Source of the DNA: Verticillium longisporum
Lineage: Eukaryota > Ascomycota > Sordariomycetes > Glomerellales > Plectosphaerellaceae
Direction of reading: 5' to 3'
NCBI GenBank assembly: GCA_019188255.1
Contig: JAETXT010000008.1
Location: forward strand, 4,154,001 to 4,218,000
DNA: 64,000 nucleotides
Part shown: piece after piece, positions 33,122 to 46,530 of the stretch
Numbering within the stretch: the stretch's first letter is position 1
Layout: the number at the start of each line of letters is the position of its first letter
Made by a program: the position numbers and the translations under genes
The notes under the pieces: generated by a model
Told to the model about the DNA's origin: nothing
Database searches by the model: none
What the model saw: the letters and a program-made list of their open reading frames with translations, nothing else

Positions 33122-35531
33122 ATGTACCACGAAGAAGCAGCCGGGCCCATGGGCCGCCCGGCTTCCGCCAGTGCCGCCCTGGGGTCGCCTCCAGACATGA
33201 CGGCCCTGGGCTCGTCCAAATCCTCCTCTTTTCAGTCCATGTCCCTCCACTCCGACGATAACAGCGTACTCGACGACGTGAGCCACTTTGAAGACATTGG
33301 CCTCGAGGACGACACGACCCTCGCCACCAAGACCTTCGCCAAACACCTGCGCGATCCTCACGCCCGCCCTTCTGTTGGCACCCGGCCATCCAACCCCTAC
33401 GGCCGTTCCTACTCCACGGAGCGATATCCTCCTCATCCCGGGTATGCGGCCGCCGCTGCGACCTCTGCGGCAGAGCACGCAGCCACGACACCGCAGTCGA
33501 GCACCAGTCCCACGAGCCTCACAAGCCCCATATCCCCTCCCGCGACGCGAGACCTCGCAGCAGGCGCCAAGGGACGAAGGAAACCCGAGATCGGCCCTGT
33601 CCCTCGTACACGGCCGGCCCTGTCCACGCTGCAGACAGACCCGCGAACCTTCAACACCCGAAGCACCAGCCTCAATGCTCGCTCCGCCGACGGCCACAGG
33701 GGCATGCCCCATCCTAGGGGCCTCCTCAGTCGATCCGCCACGTCTCTCTCGTTCCCCAACCGCCGCCATCGCAGCCCGAGCCCCAACATGTCCCTCGTGC
33801 CGCGAGATCCGAACACACTCATGCGTCCACGGCGCGGCAGCTGGCAGTCAGACCGCGATAGGAAGTCGGTCCTTGAACTGGAAAACGAATGTGACGAAGA
33901 CGACGACGACAACATTCCCGACGGCCTTCTTCTCGATAACGTTCCCATCTCACCCCGTCCACAGGCCGAGCGCGCCTTCAGCCGATCCTCCTCTCGCGCG
34001 CCCTCCAGCGATAGGGCGCCCAAAGAGCGCGTGCGCAGCCTGGGCAACGGCACACCCGCCATAGCCATGGCCCAAGGCTCCCTCAAATCACCGACCTGGA
34101 AGACGGATGCCAATGCTGCCGCATGTTCCACATCCCCAGCCGCCGAACCAGACGACAGCGATATACCCGAGCCACTCAAGGCCCGCGCCAAGAGCTGGAG
34201 CGCCGTACACTCGGGGCTCAGCGCCGAAGCCAAGGCCTTGACGGAGAAGCTCGAGGAGCATGCCGACGACAGCGGTGACATTGACAGCTTCTCTTACGTC
34301 CGAGGTCGCAAGGAACAGCGGCACAAATCGGCGCTGCCAGATCTCCCTTCGCTGCGCCAATCCAACATGATGATCGACGCCATGCCCATGTCGAAGGAGA
34401 AGGAAGCTGTTCTCGGGCGTACGCGACCCTCGTGGCTGCCACCGAAGGATCCAAACGAAGACAAGAAGCACTGGAAAGAATACGAGAAGATGATGGCACG
34501 AAGTGCCGAATCCGAGCGTCGACGGGAAGCGGAGAAGATGACGAAATCCAACGACCGTGACGTCACGGCCAATGGCTTGATGCGTATATGGGAAGACAGC
34601 ATCATACCACGGTGGTCAGATGCCATCAGGGAGCGGCGAACCCGCGAGCTGTGGTGGCGAGGCGTGGCCTCGCGAAGTCGAGGCGTAGTGTGGTCTCGCG
34701 CCATTGGCAACGAGCTCGGGTTGACGCCTAACTCGTTCAAGGCGGGGCTCGGCCGAGCGCATGATGTCGGCAGTCGCGTCAAGGCAGGGAAGGGCGACGC
34801 AGAAGAAATCAGGAAGGAGGGCGGGCTTTTCAAGATTAGAGAGGATGTCAACGAGAATACGTGGCGAGATCTGCGTATCTTTCAGGTCGGCGGGCCTTTA
34901 CACCAGAGCCTGGTTGATCTCCTCTCGGCATACGCCATGTATCGCAGCGACATCGGCTACGTAGCGGGCTGCAACGTGAGTAAACTGCCCCCTCAATGAC
35001 CCTCCCCCCAAGTGACTGACATGGGCAGACTGTCGGTGCCCTTCTCTTGCTTAATCTGCCAAACCCATCGTCGGCATTCATTGCTCTCGCCAATGTTCTC
35101 AACCGCCCGCTCTCACTCGGCTTCTATGCATCGGACCCAGGCGCCAAGGCATCAGCCTACAACCTTGTCCTGCAGACGCTCCAGGTTAAATCCCTGGACT
35201 ACATGAACACCTGACCCGCGACGTACCCGATGCCGACCCGGAAGTGTATCTCAACACCATCTTCACTGGACTCGGCACGTCGCACCTTGCTATGGACGAG
35301 TGCGCACGGCTGTGGGACGTTTATGTGTTTGAAGGTGATGCCCTCCTCGTCCGTGCCGCGACGGCCATGCTGCTGCGTCAGGAGATGGCTCTGTTGGGCA
35401 CGCGCGACGGCGACGAGGTCCGTAAGCTCGTTGAGAGCGGACCGACGAAGAACGGCAAAGTCGCGCTGGCCGGTGGATCGGGGGATGAGGAAGGCTGGAT
35501 GCGCTGGCTCAGGGAGGCCGGCAAGGCATGA
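33122..35531 (+). CDS. TBC-domain Rab GTPase-activating protein with one frame break
   Basis: About 785 aa when one base is added. Residues 1-400 are long, Ser/Pro-rich and disordered, with an acidic DDDDN stretch. The TBC domain follows: LWWRGVASRSRGVVWSRAIG (RGxxW-type motif), WRDLRIFQ (in place of the usual IxxDxxRT), HQSLVDLLSAYAMYRSDIGY, VAGCN/TVGALLLLNL, and after the break HLTRDVPDADPEVYLNTIFT and CARLWDVYVFEGDALL. Exon 1 ends 34975; the 53-nt intron 34976-35028 begins GTGAGT and ends GGCAG. In exon 2 the frame breaks at a C run (35192-35194); one extra C gives KSPGLHEHLTRD. Such proteins switch off Rab GTPases in membrane traffic, resembling TBC1D12/14-type. Whether the catalytic Arg finger is intact needs an alignment: the usual IxxDxxRT motif looks modified to WRDLRIF. 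Confidence 0.8.
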
Positions 35532-36060
35532 AACCCCGTCTCGAGCGACAAGGCTCCCCAAGGGCCTACGTGACCTACGGCCGACTTGATGATTTTTTTG
35601 GACAAAAAGAACGGAGGAGGGGAGGAGGATTAATTATTGCGATGCTACCTGGGAACATCACTGGCGCCAATCTATGCACAGGGGAGGTGGTTGATGTATG
35701 TATGAGATGATAATGTATAGAGCAGAGGTTGGAAATCTCGTCGACAAGAATCAATGAGAAATGGTGGGTTCCGTTCACTCAAATGATCACCGACAGCTTT
35801 ACGTTCACGTCTCATCGTCACCGCCACATAGCGTGTACCCAGATTTCTTTGTGAGAAGCGATGCCATGCGAGGCTTCTAATGCTCGTACAAAAAATGACA
35901 TTGCAATGTATCAGTCCATTATCCGCCTTGGCTGATCCTTCCGCCCGTCGTTGTCGTCGTTTGCCCAGAGTCGAACGCGTCATACCGAGAAGCCAACCGA
36001 AATTTTTGCCCACGCCACCAGGCCACACCACACCAAACCCGTCATCCTCGTATGCTTCGT
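35532..36060. other. Intergenic 3' flanks of TBC and eIF3b genes
   Basis: About 530 bp between converging genes; it should contain both transcription terminators. No further gene is seen. Confidence 0.45.
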
Positions 36061-38425
36061 CTACTGCAGAATCTCCTCCGTCTCCTCGATGACCTCCTCC
36101 ACAATCTCCTCGATGATCTGCTCTTCGGCGTCCGGGTTGGTGACCTTGGAAGCAAGCAGCTCGGCGATGGGGTCCTCGGGCAGACCGAGGTAGGCGCGCT
36201 CCTCGACAAGCTCCTCCTCGATCGACTCGCGCCACGCGAGCCACTCGTCGAGCTGGCGGCGGCGGGCCTCGACGACCTCGCGGTCCGCAGACGCGCCACG
36301 GTCGGCGTCCTCCTGCTCGAACGTCTTGCTGTACTCGCGCAGGTTTTTGCGGATCTGCTTCTGTTCCTCCTTGGTGAGCAGCGTCGCGGGGCGCGGGCGC
36401 CAGAGGAACTGCTTGAACTTCTCCACGTGCTCCTCACGCAGCTGCTCGCCCTTGAAGTCGTAAATGTGGTAGCCATTCTCCATCTACTAGGTGTTAGTCA
36501 TCCGTCTTTGTGGAGGGGGGATATTGATGCATGGTGCGCAGGGATACTCACGCTGTGCTTCCACGAGGACGACCAGGTGGCGACGAAGCGACCAGAGGGG
36601 TCCCACTCAACGTCAGTCACGCCGTAGTGGTCGGCCGTGTTCATGAGCTGAAGGTTGGCAGTCAGGTCCTTGTCTGACTCGGGCTTCTCGCCCTCAAAGT
36701 CGAGGTCGTAGAAGTCGAGGTCGGAGCTCTGCGTGTTGTGAACGGTAGCCACGACAACGAAGCGGCCGCGGGGTGACCAGTAGATAGAGTTGCTGTTCTT
36801 CTTGTCGAGGGTGCGCAGGTGCTTGAAGTTGCCTGGCGTAGGGCCCTTGTTCTTCTCCGGGCAGAAGAAGGCGACCGACGTCTTGGGCGCGACAGCCGTG
36901 GGGCCGGCGGGCTCGGTGGTCGTGATGATGACAAAGCGGTCACCCTTGGGCTCCCAGGCAAAGTTGACGACGGTGTCCTTGATCGTGTCGACGACCTCGA
37001 CGGGAACGCCCTTCTCCTTGACGCGGAAAATCTCGAGCGACGTGGCCTGTGACTTCTTCGACTTGGAATGCCTGTCGACCTTGACGCAGAGGAAGGAGGC
37101 GTCCGACTGCCAGTGAAGCTTGACATCGCTGACGCTGAAGAGGTTCAATGTCCTCACAATCTCCTTGGAGGGAATGCTCATGAGACCGACCTTGGCGGGG
37201 TTGCTGCCAATCTCGGGAGTCCAGTAGCAGAAGAGCTGCTCGTAGTTCTTGACACCCTCGCGGTGAACGGTGGCGGGCGCCCAGTCAAAGTCCATGACAC
37301 CGTCAATCTTGATCGTCGTCTTGTCGAGCAGGCCCATGTGGGGGAGCTCGTAAAAGGAAATGGAGGTGCCCTGGGCCAGCCGGCCGCCGTGCTTGTCGTC
37401 GGCCGCCCACTTGAAGGCAGGCCAGGGGGACTTGCGCTGCTTAGCGCCGCCACCACCGCCCCCGGCACCGGGGACGTCAAGGCTCGCGAAGGATCGGAGG
37501 GGCTTGGACGTCTCAATGTCCCAAATGACGTAGTTCTTGCCGTCATCGTCGACAGAGAGCGCGGGGTGGCCGTCCTCGGGAATAGAGATAGGGCGAGCGG
37601 ACCAAGTGACGATGTACTTCTCGTTGGGGAGAAAGCGATGAGGTTGACAAAGGGGTGCGCGAACCGCCTTTGCCTGGACCAGGAAGCGCCGCCCCAGAGC
37701 TGAACACCTTGTGCGTGGACCGAAGTCAAATATGTGCCGAGGGGTGACCACTGAACGAAGCTCTCGGTCCAGTGCTGACGATCGACCACGGTCTCGGCGG
37801 GCTCCTTCTCGTTGTTCCAGCAGACGCCAACGGACTCTCCGCGGTACATGACGAACTGGTCGCGGCCGCGGCCACTGGGGTCCTTGAGCCACCATCGGAG
37901 GTGCTCCTTCTCCTGGAACTCCTCAATCTGAGGAGGGGTGTAGTCCTCGTCAACGCGACCCTCGCGGCCGTAACGGTCAATGTCGGTCAGCTTGTTGACA
38001 CGCAGGGTGTGCTTCTTGTCGAGGGCAACCATGTCGAGGCCCCTGACGGCAGCGGCGGCCTCGCCGGCGGAAGAGTACTCGACAAAGGCGAATCTGTAAG
38101 ACTTGTGAGCAAAATGGCGAGCTGTGAGACACATGTTGTTGGGGTGCGCCTACCTCAGAGACAGGCCATCCTCACCCATGGGCATGAAGATGAGATCCTC
38201 TCGCGTCTTGCCAACCTGGTTCAGTTTCTTCAGCAAAAACTTGACCAGCTTGGGCTTCTGCTCCTCGGTGACGGCGGGAAGGCCATCAATGACGACGAAC
38301 GTGTCGTAGCCATGCTCGAGTTGCACCTCGTACTTCTCGCGCAGGTCGGAAATATCGATCTCCTCCTCATCGTACTCGTCTTCGTCGAGGTCTGCCTCGC
38401 GAAGGTGCTCGTAGGACGGCGCCAT
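36061..38425 (-). CDS. PRT1: Translation initiation factor eIF3 subunit b (Prt1-like) with one frame break
   Basis: About 745 aa when one base is added, the usual length. Exons: 38425-38154, 38093-36552 and 36483-36061, with introns of 60 and 68 nt (GTAGGC...TTACAG; GTGAGT...CTAAC...GTAG). Domains: an acidic N-terminus ([17 protein letters not shown]), an RRM at about 40-120 ([27 protein letters not shown]), then the WD40-like beta propeller ([46 protein letters not shown]) and a C-terminal helical segment ([17 protein letters not shown]). It scaffolds the eIF3 complex at the 40S subunit. The frame breaks at 37626-37629 (G run on the plus strand) within [18 protein letters not shown]; one extra C heals it. 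As the gene is essential in yeast, a base-call error is most likely. Confidence 0.9.
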
Positions 38426-39199
38426 AATTGCGGTTGCGAGTCGGGTGATGCGTTCCTGTGAACGTTGCCTGTCGTCGTCGATCTGGTTTTGGTGTGATGG
38501 GTATGTGTGTGTGTTGAAAGCGGTGTCGACCAAGGGATTATGGTCTATTGCTGGTGTTGCCCCGCAAATGCAATGTGGGATGATCGATCGGTGGTGGGCG
38601 CGCAAATGGGAAGGGAAAGGCGCTCTTCCTTGGTTGTATTGTGGCAAGACGATCTGGCGGTAAAGTGCCTGATGTCAGTGAGCAGTCGAAAAGCCTTGAG
38701 TCGAGGGCTATCCTTGCGCACCTTGAGATCTGCTGCTGAGGGGATTCGCGAGAGGTCCGAGATGTCTGTCTTTTTTCGGCTGGCAATTTTTCGGGCACCA
38801 GGCAAGCAGCCAAATGTGTGGGCTCCAGGGGCAGTTGCGCTGAGAGACGTGGGAAGGACCCCGCTCGGCCCCGCGCTGGTCACATGACGCACAGCTCAGC
38901 CACTGCCCACGTCTGTCAGCCACGCGAACACGTCCCAGGCTCCTGCCAGAAGTGCCCAAAGACGGTGAGCTCAGGTAAGCTACTTACCCCCGAGCCCCAC
39001 CAACGAGGGGACAGGGCAGGCTGAACCAAAAATTTCCAGAAGCTCCTGGATCACCACATCGGGGTAAGGTACCAGGCATATCGACGACCCCCTTCTGCCC
39101 ATTTCTGCCCACACACACGATACGGCGAGAAGAACCCAGCGGCACGTCTCCCCTATCATACCGAGTCGAATCGCACGCATTCTGCGACATTTGCACATT
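38426..39199. promoter_or_regulatory. Divergent promoter region eIF3b / CCT2
   Basis: About 770 bp between two divergent housekeeping genes with their start codons facing outward. Both promoters must lie here. I see no clear TATA box; the frames crossing it are spurious. Confidence 0.5.
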
Positions 39200-40990
39200 A
39201 TGGTACGTTTTCCGTTGAGGCCTACCCCCCTTGTCCTCGGGCCTGCTAACCGTGCCCTCTGCAGTCGTCCTTCAGCCCGACTCAGATCTTCGCAGATGGC
39301 ACGACCGAGGAGAAGGGCGAGAACGCTCGCCTCTCTGCCTTTGTCGGCGCCATCGCCGTCGGTGACCTGGTGAAGAGTACGCTCGGCCCCAAGGGCATGG
39401 ACAAGATCCTGCAATCCGGGTATGTCTGCCTACCCCTCCTACATCGTTGCAGCTGCCCCTATCGATATCGGTGGACACTTCGGCTGACAAACAGCCCAGC
39501 TCTACCGGTGAAATCATGGTTACAAACGACGGCGCGACCATCCTCAAGTCCATTGCTCTCGATAACGCTGCCGCGAAGGTGCTTGTCAACATTTCCAAGG
39601 TGCAGGACGACGAAGTCGGTGACGGCACTACCTCCGTGGCCGTCCTCGCCGCCGAGCTGCTGCGTGAGGCCGAGATCCTCGTCAACAAGAAGATTCACCC
39701 CCAGACCATCATTGAGGGTTACAGATTGGCAAGCCAAGCTGCCCTGAAGGCGCTGGAGAACGCTGCCGTCGACCGCAGCAACAACCCCGAGGCTTTCCGC
39801 AAGGATCTGGTTGCCATCGCCAGGACCACCCTGAGTTCCAAGGTCCTCGCCCAGGACCGCGATCAGTTTGCCGAACTCGCTTGCGATGCCGTTCTGCGCC
39901 TGAAACAGTCATCGGACCTCAGCCACATCCAGATCATCAAGAAGGCCGGCGGCAAGCTCAGCGATTCGTACCTTGACGAAGGCTTCATCCTCGACAAGAA
40001 GATTGGTGTCAACCAGCCCAAGCGCCTCGAGAATGCCAAGATTCTCGTTGCCAACACGTCTATGGACACGGACAAGGTCAAGATCTTTGGCGCTCGCGTC
40101 AAGGTCGGTTCGACGAGCAAGCTGGCCGAGCTCGAGAAGGCGGAGAAGGACAAGATGAAGGCCAAGGTGGAGAAGATCAAGGCACATGGCGTCAACTGCT
40201 TCATCAACAGGCAACTTATCTACAACTGGCCTGAGCAACTCTTCACAGACGCCGGCATCATGTCGATTGAGCATGCCGACTTTGATGGTATCGAGAGGCT
40301 GGCACTGGTCACTGGCGGCGAGATCACTTCGACTTTTGACCACCCCGAGCAGGTTCAGCTGGGTCACTGCGACCTGATCGAAGAGGTCATCATCGGCGAG
40401 GACACTCTGATCAAGTTCTCTGGCGTTGGCGCGGGCGAAGCCTGCACCATTGTTCTGCGCGGTGCGACCGACCAGCTGCTGGACGAGGCGGAGCGCAGCT
40501 TGCACGATGCCCTAGCCGTGCTGTCACAAACAGTCAAGGAGCCCAGGACAACGCTAGGCGGCGGATGTGCCGAGATGGTCATGGCCAAGGCTGTTGAGGG
40601 CGCCGCCACCCGTGTCGAGGGCAAGAAGCAGATGGCTGTGTCCAGTTTCGCCACGGCGCTTAGGCAACTGCCGACCATTCTTGCCGACAACGCGGGTCTG
40701 GACTCCGGTGAGCTTGTGGCACGTCTTCGAAAGGCTATTTACGACGGCATGACGACCTATGGCCTCGACCTGATGTCGCCTGGGGGTGGTGTTGCTGATA
40801 TGCGGGATCTCGGCGTCGTGGAGAGCTACAAGCTGAAGAAGGCGGTGGTGTCCTCCGCAAGTGAGGCGGCAGAGGTGAGTTTCATCCGATTCACAGCATT
40901 TATTGTGCTTTCTAGCTAACAGATTGACAGCTTCTTCTCCGTGTCGACGACATTATCCGCGCAGCGCCGAGGAGGCGGGAGCGCGCTTAG
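39200..40990 (+). CDS. CCT2: Chaperonin CCT/TRiC subunit beta
   Basis: A 530-aa cytosolic chaperonin subunit. Exons: 39200-39202 (only the ATG), 39265-39419, 39500-40874 and 40931-40990; introns are 62, 80 and 56 nt. The group II chaperonin signatures are present: [45 protein letters not shown] (ATP site GDGTTS) and [43 protein letters not shown] and [18 protein letters not shown] identify the beta subunit. It folds actin, tubulin and WD proteins in the TRiC double ring. A start codon alone in exon 1 followed by [23 protein letters not shown] fits beta subunits of other ascomycetes. No frame break is needed, which shows that not all genes in this window are affected. Confidence 0.93.
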
Positions 40991-42108
40991 ACGGGTAATG
41001 CGGTACCAGCGAATGGCGCTGCCTGAAGGGTTCACGAGTTGATGATGATTGAGCGATGGAATCCTTGTACAGACGATTAGAGGTCGCGCGCAAGTGAGGT
41101 AGATCCCGACAGCATGGTAGACAAAACGAACCCTGACAGACAAAAAAGTCGCTGCGTACAAGTGTAAGAGGGATGGCTCGCCTCCAAGCCTTGGCTTGTA
41201 CTCTTTCGGGCACATGCGGCGTAGATCCGGGGTTACGACTGATGATTACCCCTCGCCGGGCTTGCCTATTAGAGGCCAGTGTTAGTGAGCCGTTGCACCC
41301 GGAACTGTGAAGAGACTGCCGTGTATTTTGCGAGAGCATGTGATGTGGCATCGTGTCAATCTCAAGGTGAATCTCGCCCTGGAAACATGCCTTGCTTACC
41401 CCAGGGCCCGGATTGAGGCCAGCTGCACGGCGTATCACGGTTTGGCGGTCCCCCGGGCTGACAGTTGGCGTTACACGGCATAATGACCTGATAGGGGAAG
41501 TCTCGTAACAACAGATTTGCTCGAGGAGGAGAACTAGGGGCATTTGGTGGACTCATATACTAGTGCTGATCCTACCCACCAAATACGTATGGTCATCGTC
41601 ATTCCTTTCGTATTGCCCAGGTGTATGGCTAGGCAGCCACCGCAACTTGCGTCCACAGTTTTATTTCCTGCTCGACTTGCCTGTCTGTTACTTTCAGTTG
41701 TTGCGTGTCGTCGCGATTGAGCTATACAATGCTGTCATTTGAATGAAGGCCTCTTACGTCGAGTCCGTGACCGCCAGCGAATGCGCCTCCCAACGTATCG
41801 GCGCAACCAAAGTATGCCAGGCCGCTTCCTATGCTCATCCATGGGAACCAATATAGCGGCTCTTGAGTATATATCTTCTCAGCAGTCACTCGTCGCTCTG
41901 CGATCTGTCTCATGCGAGAATGATGGTGGATTCGCAAGTCCGCGCCAGCTTGGCTCTCTCGTTAGTCTTCTCCGTACCGACCATATACCACTACTGTCTT
42001 AAGCATGGTCAATATTGATGCTTTATAGTTTCTTTCTCATTGGCGTTGCCTGCCTCTCACTACGTTATAATTCGAGCGCTGCATTTGGTATGACTGACAT
42101 GAACTGAG
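40991..42108. other. Intergenic CCT2 3' flank / GT90 promoter
   Basis: About 1.1 kb. Frames such as 40953-41543 on the minus strand have no recognisable product. No RNA gene was found. Confidence 0.45.
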
Positions 42109-44854
42109 ATGCAAGCGAATTGGTCACCGAAGCTGACCATATACCCAGAGAGACTCATCCATTTTGCGATTCTGACCTTTCTGATGTCTGGAGGAGCCAT
42201 TGCAGCTGGAAGGTTCAAAGAAACCAACAAGACCCATCTGGGCAAATACAATCCTGATACCACGTATCCCATTGCCAAGCCGACATGGCAGGCCTACATC
42301 GACTCGACGTTTGACAGTGTCCGCACCCCTTCTTTCCGTGGCACTTGTTTTGCTGTCAGCGGCATCGTTGTGCGTGTTTTGCTGACCTGGCGTGTCATTC
42401 GTACCGTGCACTGCTCGAGTACTAGCTACGAGAATCTACTCCCATTCTTCACAACAGTCTATGCCGCGAGCCTGCTGAAGCCGATCCAATTGGGCAAAGC
42501 CGTCATGGAGCGAAGCGACGGTTGGAGGGTCAAGCTGGCCTGCGCCCATTACCCCATATTCGCGCTGATCTGGGCGCACGCTTCACGGGTCACCATCAGG
42601 CTGACCTCGTCTTCAGCAGGGGCTATATGCCCAGCTGGATCCCTCCGCTGGGAGCCTTACACGCCCCTCGCCCAGTGTGTCACCGTGCTCGTTGATGCCA
42701 TGCTCATTACTCAAGTGGCCGAGAGCAGACGAGACATCTCCAACGCATGGCTCCGCACTGCGCGCATTTTGTTAACCTCGGCCGGGGTGCTCACTTTCCT
42801 GGCCATGTTCTCGTTCTATCATCCTCGAAACATCCGATGGGCTTTGATGCTTGACTATGTGGCTGTGCGCGACCTTCTCGTCGATGGTTCGACTGCTTGT
42901 GTCACTCTTCTTACCGGCATCTATCTTCTCTATCTGCACCCGAGCACACTTGCACTCGCCATGACTGCTGTTGCCGTTTACACGCATCATCTGGCTCGTA
43001 CATTGGCGAGCACACCACCGATCAACCAGTCTCTGATGACTGTCGCAGTCATCAACACTGTCCTCACCCCGGGCATACCCCTGAGCCTTGATCCTCGGGC
43101 CGCCGCCGTCACGGGACTGCCTGCCAGCGATGTCCGTCTTGTTCGCTTCCTCGCTAGGTCCTACGTTGTCCTCACGGGTATCCTCTTTGGGGCCTTTCTC
43201 ATGTGTTCTCCAGACGTAATGCTGGGCGGCGCCATCTCCATACAGGATCTCATTAGTGCAGCCAACGTCCGCTCCGACCACTGGGTAGCTCAGGCGAACA
43301 GCAGCACATCTCTCGTGGAAGCAGTTGAAGAATATCGTCGGCGTTATCAGGTGCCGCCGCCGCCCAACTTTGACAAGTGGTACGAGTATGCGACGATGCA
43401 GGAGTCGGTTGTCATTGATGACTTTGGCCAGATCAGCGCCGACTTGAAGCCTTTTTGGGGGCGTTCGCCGGCTGACCTCCGCGAGCAGACGAGGCACATG
43501 CTGTCGTACACGCCATGGCTCAGCATGGCAGGTATCAAGATCCGAAATGGCACGGTTGACATTATGCCGGGCGTGCCCGGCTCCCACGCCTGGATGATGT
43601 CGGCCATGCGCGAGATGATTGAGCCATTTGCACAACACCTTCCAGACTTGGACTTTGCCATGAACCTCAACGACGAGCCAAGAGTGGCCGTTCCGTATGA
43701 AGTCATAAATAGGCTCCAGGCATATTCGCAATTCGCTCGATCAGAACTTGCGGAGAGGGAAGAACTACGTTCCTTTGATGCCTCCCAGACGCCCACGTGG
43801 CCCGAGGTCGAGCTGCGAGATAACATGGATCCATCACCCTACTTCACAAACGAGTTGCGCAACCAGATCTACTACAGCTTTGTAGCGCCTGCATGCGCAC
43901 CGACATCAGCCGCAAGGAACTGGCGTTGGTGGAGTCGCCGAGACGCTTGTCCCGCCTGTGTTGCACCGCATACATCATCCATATTCGAAAGCGACTCGCG
44001 CGTCGTTGTCGACTGGACGAACGCGACAGATTTGTGCCATCAACCGGATCTCGCCTACCTACATGGATTCCTCCTGTCGCCAGCTGCAGTTATGCCGACG
44101 GAAATGGCGTTTCCTGTGTTCAGTCAGACAAAGGCCGAGGGGTTCGCTGACATCTTGTTGCCTTCGCCTTGGAACTTCAACGATAAGGCAGCATATGCCG
44201 ACGACAAAGGGGTTTTGTGGGAGCAGAAGGAGAACACCATGTTTTGGCGCGGATCAGCGTCTGACGGCTACGCAGCACGCGGGTCCTGGCAGACTTCATT
44301 GCGCGCCCGGCTCGTCCATGCGGCGTCACATCTCCCACGGTCGACGTCAAACAAACCAGGGTATGGCCACGAGCTACCAAGGGTCGACATTGGTTTTGTG
44401 GACGAGTTCCAAAAATGCCATCAAGACGACTGCCGCTCCGAGGAGACAGCATTCTGGGGGGCTTGTGCCGAAAAGCCACCCCTGGAACGAGTCCCGTTCG
44501 AGCAGCACTGGCAATATCGACACCTGATGGACCTTGACGGCGCGGGCTTCAGTGGTCGCTTCTTGCCGTTCCTACGGAGTCGGAGTCTTGTCTACCGCAC
44601 GGGGCTGTTCCGGACGTGGTTCGGGGAGCGGGTACACGCGTGGCGACACTATGTACCAGTGGACGTGCGCCTGCATGAGCTCTGGGATCTGTTGCGTTTC
44701 TTTGGCACTGGGGGAGAACATCGCCATGGAGGGCAGGGCGTGGGCGGCTCAGGCGTTGCGCAAGCAGGACATGCAAGTGTACATGTTCCGGCTGTTGCTG
44801 GAATGGGCACGGTTGGTTGATGACCAGAGGGACAGCCTTGGATATGTTGCATGA
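42109..44854 (+). CDS. GT90 / CAP10-type glycosyltransferase with one frame break
   Basis: About 914 aa if one surplus base is ignored; no introns. The N-terminal half holds around eight hydrophobic segments (ILTFLMSGGAIAAG, ILLTSAGVLTFLAMFSF, SYVVLTGILFGAFLMC). The C-terminal half is the CAP10/GT90 domain: VPPPPNFDKWYEYATMQES and VVIDDFGQISADLKPFWG, PWNFNDKAAYADDKGVLWEQK, TMFWRGSASDGYAARGSW, then YRHLMDLDGAGFSGRFLPFL and RSRSLVYRTGLFRTWF. GT90 enzymes transfer xylose or glucose onto glycans; in Cryptococcus they act on capsule sugars. Near 44710-44714 (five G) the frame slips so that GENIAMEGRAWAAQALRKQDM and the true C-terminus lie in another frame; a G4 run would restore it, ending at 44854 after YVA. 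The multi-membrane N-terminus is found in many ascomycete CAP10 homologues. Confidence 0.85.
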
Positions 44855-45422
44855 GACGCTTGAGTTTCCGTGAATGAAGCGAGGTAGTCTGATACCATCC
44901 AAGGGGAAAAGAGCAGCCGCCGTCGCCATTCTCCAGCGTCGGGGTAGATACTCGATCGACACTTCTCTAGCCTACTGTGCCCGGTTTTCTAGCCATGCCA
45001 CAAGAGGGGTGGCTTGCGGATTGTCATAAACCTCGGCCATTAGGAACCCCATTGTAGTGTGACGTGGAGTGATCCTGGGTAGACACCCGGGCGGAGGTTG
45101 TTGGTGAAAGCAGGCGACAACCGTTCGACTGTCGGACGAGTCGTGCGGCGCTCTCTCTCTGTCCAGCTGTTGGTACTCCTTGGGCCACGATCCATCGATT
45201 CAGCCTTGGTGGGAAGATTTTGGTGATGTGACCATCTTTGAGGGTATATTTTCAGAAATCACATGCCAACTGGTCAGATTTGGTGCTGACGGTCGGTGAG
45301 GAGAAGATCGGATGACGGAACAAATGGCCGAAGAGGGTGTAGGCCACTAGGGAACGATCTCTCAGAGTGCAGTGAAGAGCGTCCACACTAGGACAACTAG
45401 GCATCCTGCCTGAACCGAAACC
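44855..45422. other. Intergenic between GT90 and the transposon
   Basis: About 570 bp of ordinary base composition up to the target site of the element. No gene seen. Confidence 0.4.
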
Positions 45423-45425
45423 TAA

Positions 45426-45449
45426 GGCCCTGATCGTCTCAGCTTTTGA
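45426..45449 (+). repeat. Left terminal inverted repeat of the transposon
   Basis: Starts GGCCCTGATCGTC and ends CTTTTGA. It is identical in reverse complement to 48061-48084. It follows TAA at 45423-45425. Confidence 0.92.
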
Positions 45450-45821
45450 ATTAAAAAGTTTTTAGAAAAAAGGTACCTAGCTAAAACGGTGCTAGCGGGC
45501 TATTATAGAAGTACCTCTAAGCCCCTATCTCTCTTACTTAATTTTTAATAATCGGAATAAGACTTTTCTATTCTATACTAAGTATCGCCCCCTCTGTATT
45601 AATTCTAATATATAGTAAATTTAATTAGTTCTATATTTCTATTATATAAATTTATATATATTTATTATAGAAATACTAATCTTAGTTATAAGACTTAGTA
45701 TAGAGGGATTTATACTTACTCTTAAGTAAATTATTATCGACCTCGATAATAAAATTAAATTATTTATTAATAATAGAGAGGACGCTCTATATAAAGACTC
45801 TAAACCTTTATTCTATATATA

Positions 45822-46530
45822 GGAGATAGGGTCTTATAACCCTTCTAATAGCTAAAATAAAAGCTAAACTATATTAATATCTATATTATTAGAAAGAGAA
45901 AAAGCGGAGCTATATAATAGTATAATTTTTATATAATTCTATAGAACTATTAAGTAATAATAACCGTTTAACTTCTCTTATCTCTTATTAGCTTAATTAA
46001 TAAGCTAGAATAGAACCGACTCCACTTCCTTATAGATCTAGAAGTAGCCTATACGCCTTATCTACGCTTAGTCCCTAAGGGTTAGTCTATTAGATATAGA
46101 GTAATTCCCTTAATCTACTTTTTAAGGTTTTTAGAATAATAATATATCTTTATTTTTAAGTAAAATTATTACTTCCTATTATATAATAATTCCTATTTAA
46201 TTTTAATACTTTTAATTATTATAAATAGATATCTTCTAAGATAAGCTATATTTCCTTTAAGATTAATCTAAGTATTTATATTAATTCCTTTTAATAACGC
46301 TTACCTCTATTCTTATCGAAAAATATACTATTCTATAGCTAAAAATTAAAGCTATTAAGATCTTTAATCCGTTCCTTTATCTAATACCTCCTTCTTAAGA
46401 TATAACGACTTCTATCTCTCCTTTCCTCTTATATCCCTTTATCTATTTATCTCTCTATTATCCCTTTATCTATTAAGATAATATTACCTTTAATTATTAT
46501 TTAGAACCTAGACTAATATTATATACTAGA
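45822..46530 (+). repeat. Left arm of large internal inverted repeat
   Basis: About 700 bp. It pairs with 46605-47313 in reverse complement, from GAGATAGGGTCTTA at the outer edge to CTATTAAGATAATATTACC near the loop. Differences between arms are mostly C/T or G/A, in both directions, as expected from RIP. The loop is about 75 bp (46531-46604). The arms' ends were placed by eye. Confidence 0.85.
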
